Assembly (NCBI GenBank): GCA_964369995.1
Contig: CAYJHH010000043.1
Coordinates: 1-20,635 of the forward strand
Reading direction: 5' to 3'
Source: CAYJAD01 sp964369995
GTDB lineage: Bacteria; Desulfobacterota; Desulfovibrionia; Desulfovibrionales; Desulfovibrionaceae
Length of the DNA: 20,635 nucleotides
Shown: positions 20,472 to 20,635 of the stretch, in pieces
How positions within the stretch are numbered: position 1 is the stretch's first letter
How the letters are laid out: each line of letters begins with the position of its first letter
Notes under the pieces: model-generated
Database searches by the model: none
The model's input: the letters and a program-made list of their open reading frames with translations, nothing else
What the model was told of the DNA's origin: nothing
Position numbers and translations under genes: made by a program

Positions 20472-20635
20472 ATGAAAAGGTTTGAGACATACTTAGGGTA
20501 TTTTACACTTTTTGGCTGTGTTGCCTTATTCTTGCTAACTTCGCTTCATTTCTATTATCTTGAAGTACGCAAAATAACCATTGCACCAAGTACAGTTTTT
20601 GGAGTAGGTGTCCTTTTAACACTTGCGCTTGTGTA
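20472..20635 (+). CDS. Membrane protein, N-terminal part (runs off right end)
   Basis: Fifty-four open codons from the ATG at 20472, preceded by AAGGGG five bases upstream. The translation starts MKRFETYLGYFTLFG, with one hydrophobic segment at about residues 9-30 (FTLFGCVALFLLTSLHFYYL), a short polar stretch (EVRKITIAPST) and the start of a second hydrophobic segment (VFGVGVLLTLALV). A small multi-pass inner membrane protein is likely; the family cannot be recognised from this fragment. Confidence 0.6.
   Translation, partial: MKRFETYLGYFTLFGCVALFLLTSLHFYYLEVRKITIAPSTVFGVGVLLTLALV

Overview
The window looks like a chromosomal segment of a Gram-negative bacterium, with GC content in the mid-forties by eye. 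The minus-strand order rimP-nusA-ylxR-infB followed by the start of a DUF503 gene is the arrangement I know from Desulfovibrionales. The MipA/OmpV-type porin-like protein implies an outer membrane. The DUF4125/DUF4037 pair, the Na+:neurotransmitter-type symporter and the DUF1848 protein are common in gut anaerobes. A host-associated Desulfovibrionaceae-like organism is my best guess; it is an inference, not a proof.

Layout. Positions 1-5930 (minus strand) hold the transcription/translation operon: a promoter near 5887-5915, a structured leader ending in a terminator-like hairpin, then rimP, nusA, ylxR and infB. A 236-bp composite inverted repeat follows, then the first codons of a DUF503 gene. 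Positions 5959-8439 (minus) encode a soluble hybrid histidine kinase with two PAS-like and two receiver domains. Divergent from it, 8699-10549 encodes an RgpF-type glycan-synthesis protein. A minus-strand SNF-family Na+ symporter (10679-12052) ends in a perfect hairpin that resembles the repeats beside infB. From 12053 to 12432 there is a gene-free region rich in hairpins that leads into a mipA/ompV-like outer membrane gene (12433-13278). Its stop codon overlaps that of the convergent DUF4125-DUF4037 pair (13275-14846, minus).

Positions 14987-18977 (plus) form a compact DNA-damage cluster: umuD, umuC, ogt, an AlkD-like alkylation repair protein and a DUF1848 protein, with overlaps or very short gaps. 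The products would cover lesion bypass (UmuD'C), direct reversal of O6-alkylguanine (Ogt) and removal of alkylated bases (AlkD-like). The DUF1848 protein, with a cysteine cluster, has unknown function. A 344-bp gene-free stretch then leads to a tRNA-Pro(GGG) with its own promoter and terminator, a minus-strand short-chain dehydrogenase (19523-20230), and the first 54 codons of a membrane protein running off the right end.

I found no CRISPR array, insertion sequence, prophage or recognisable defence system. The parts least explained by standard annotation are the dispersed GGGGAGGG-type palindromes, the mipA leader with mutually exclusive pairings, the DUF4125/DUF4037 pair, and the DUF1848 gene at the end of the repair cluster.
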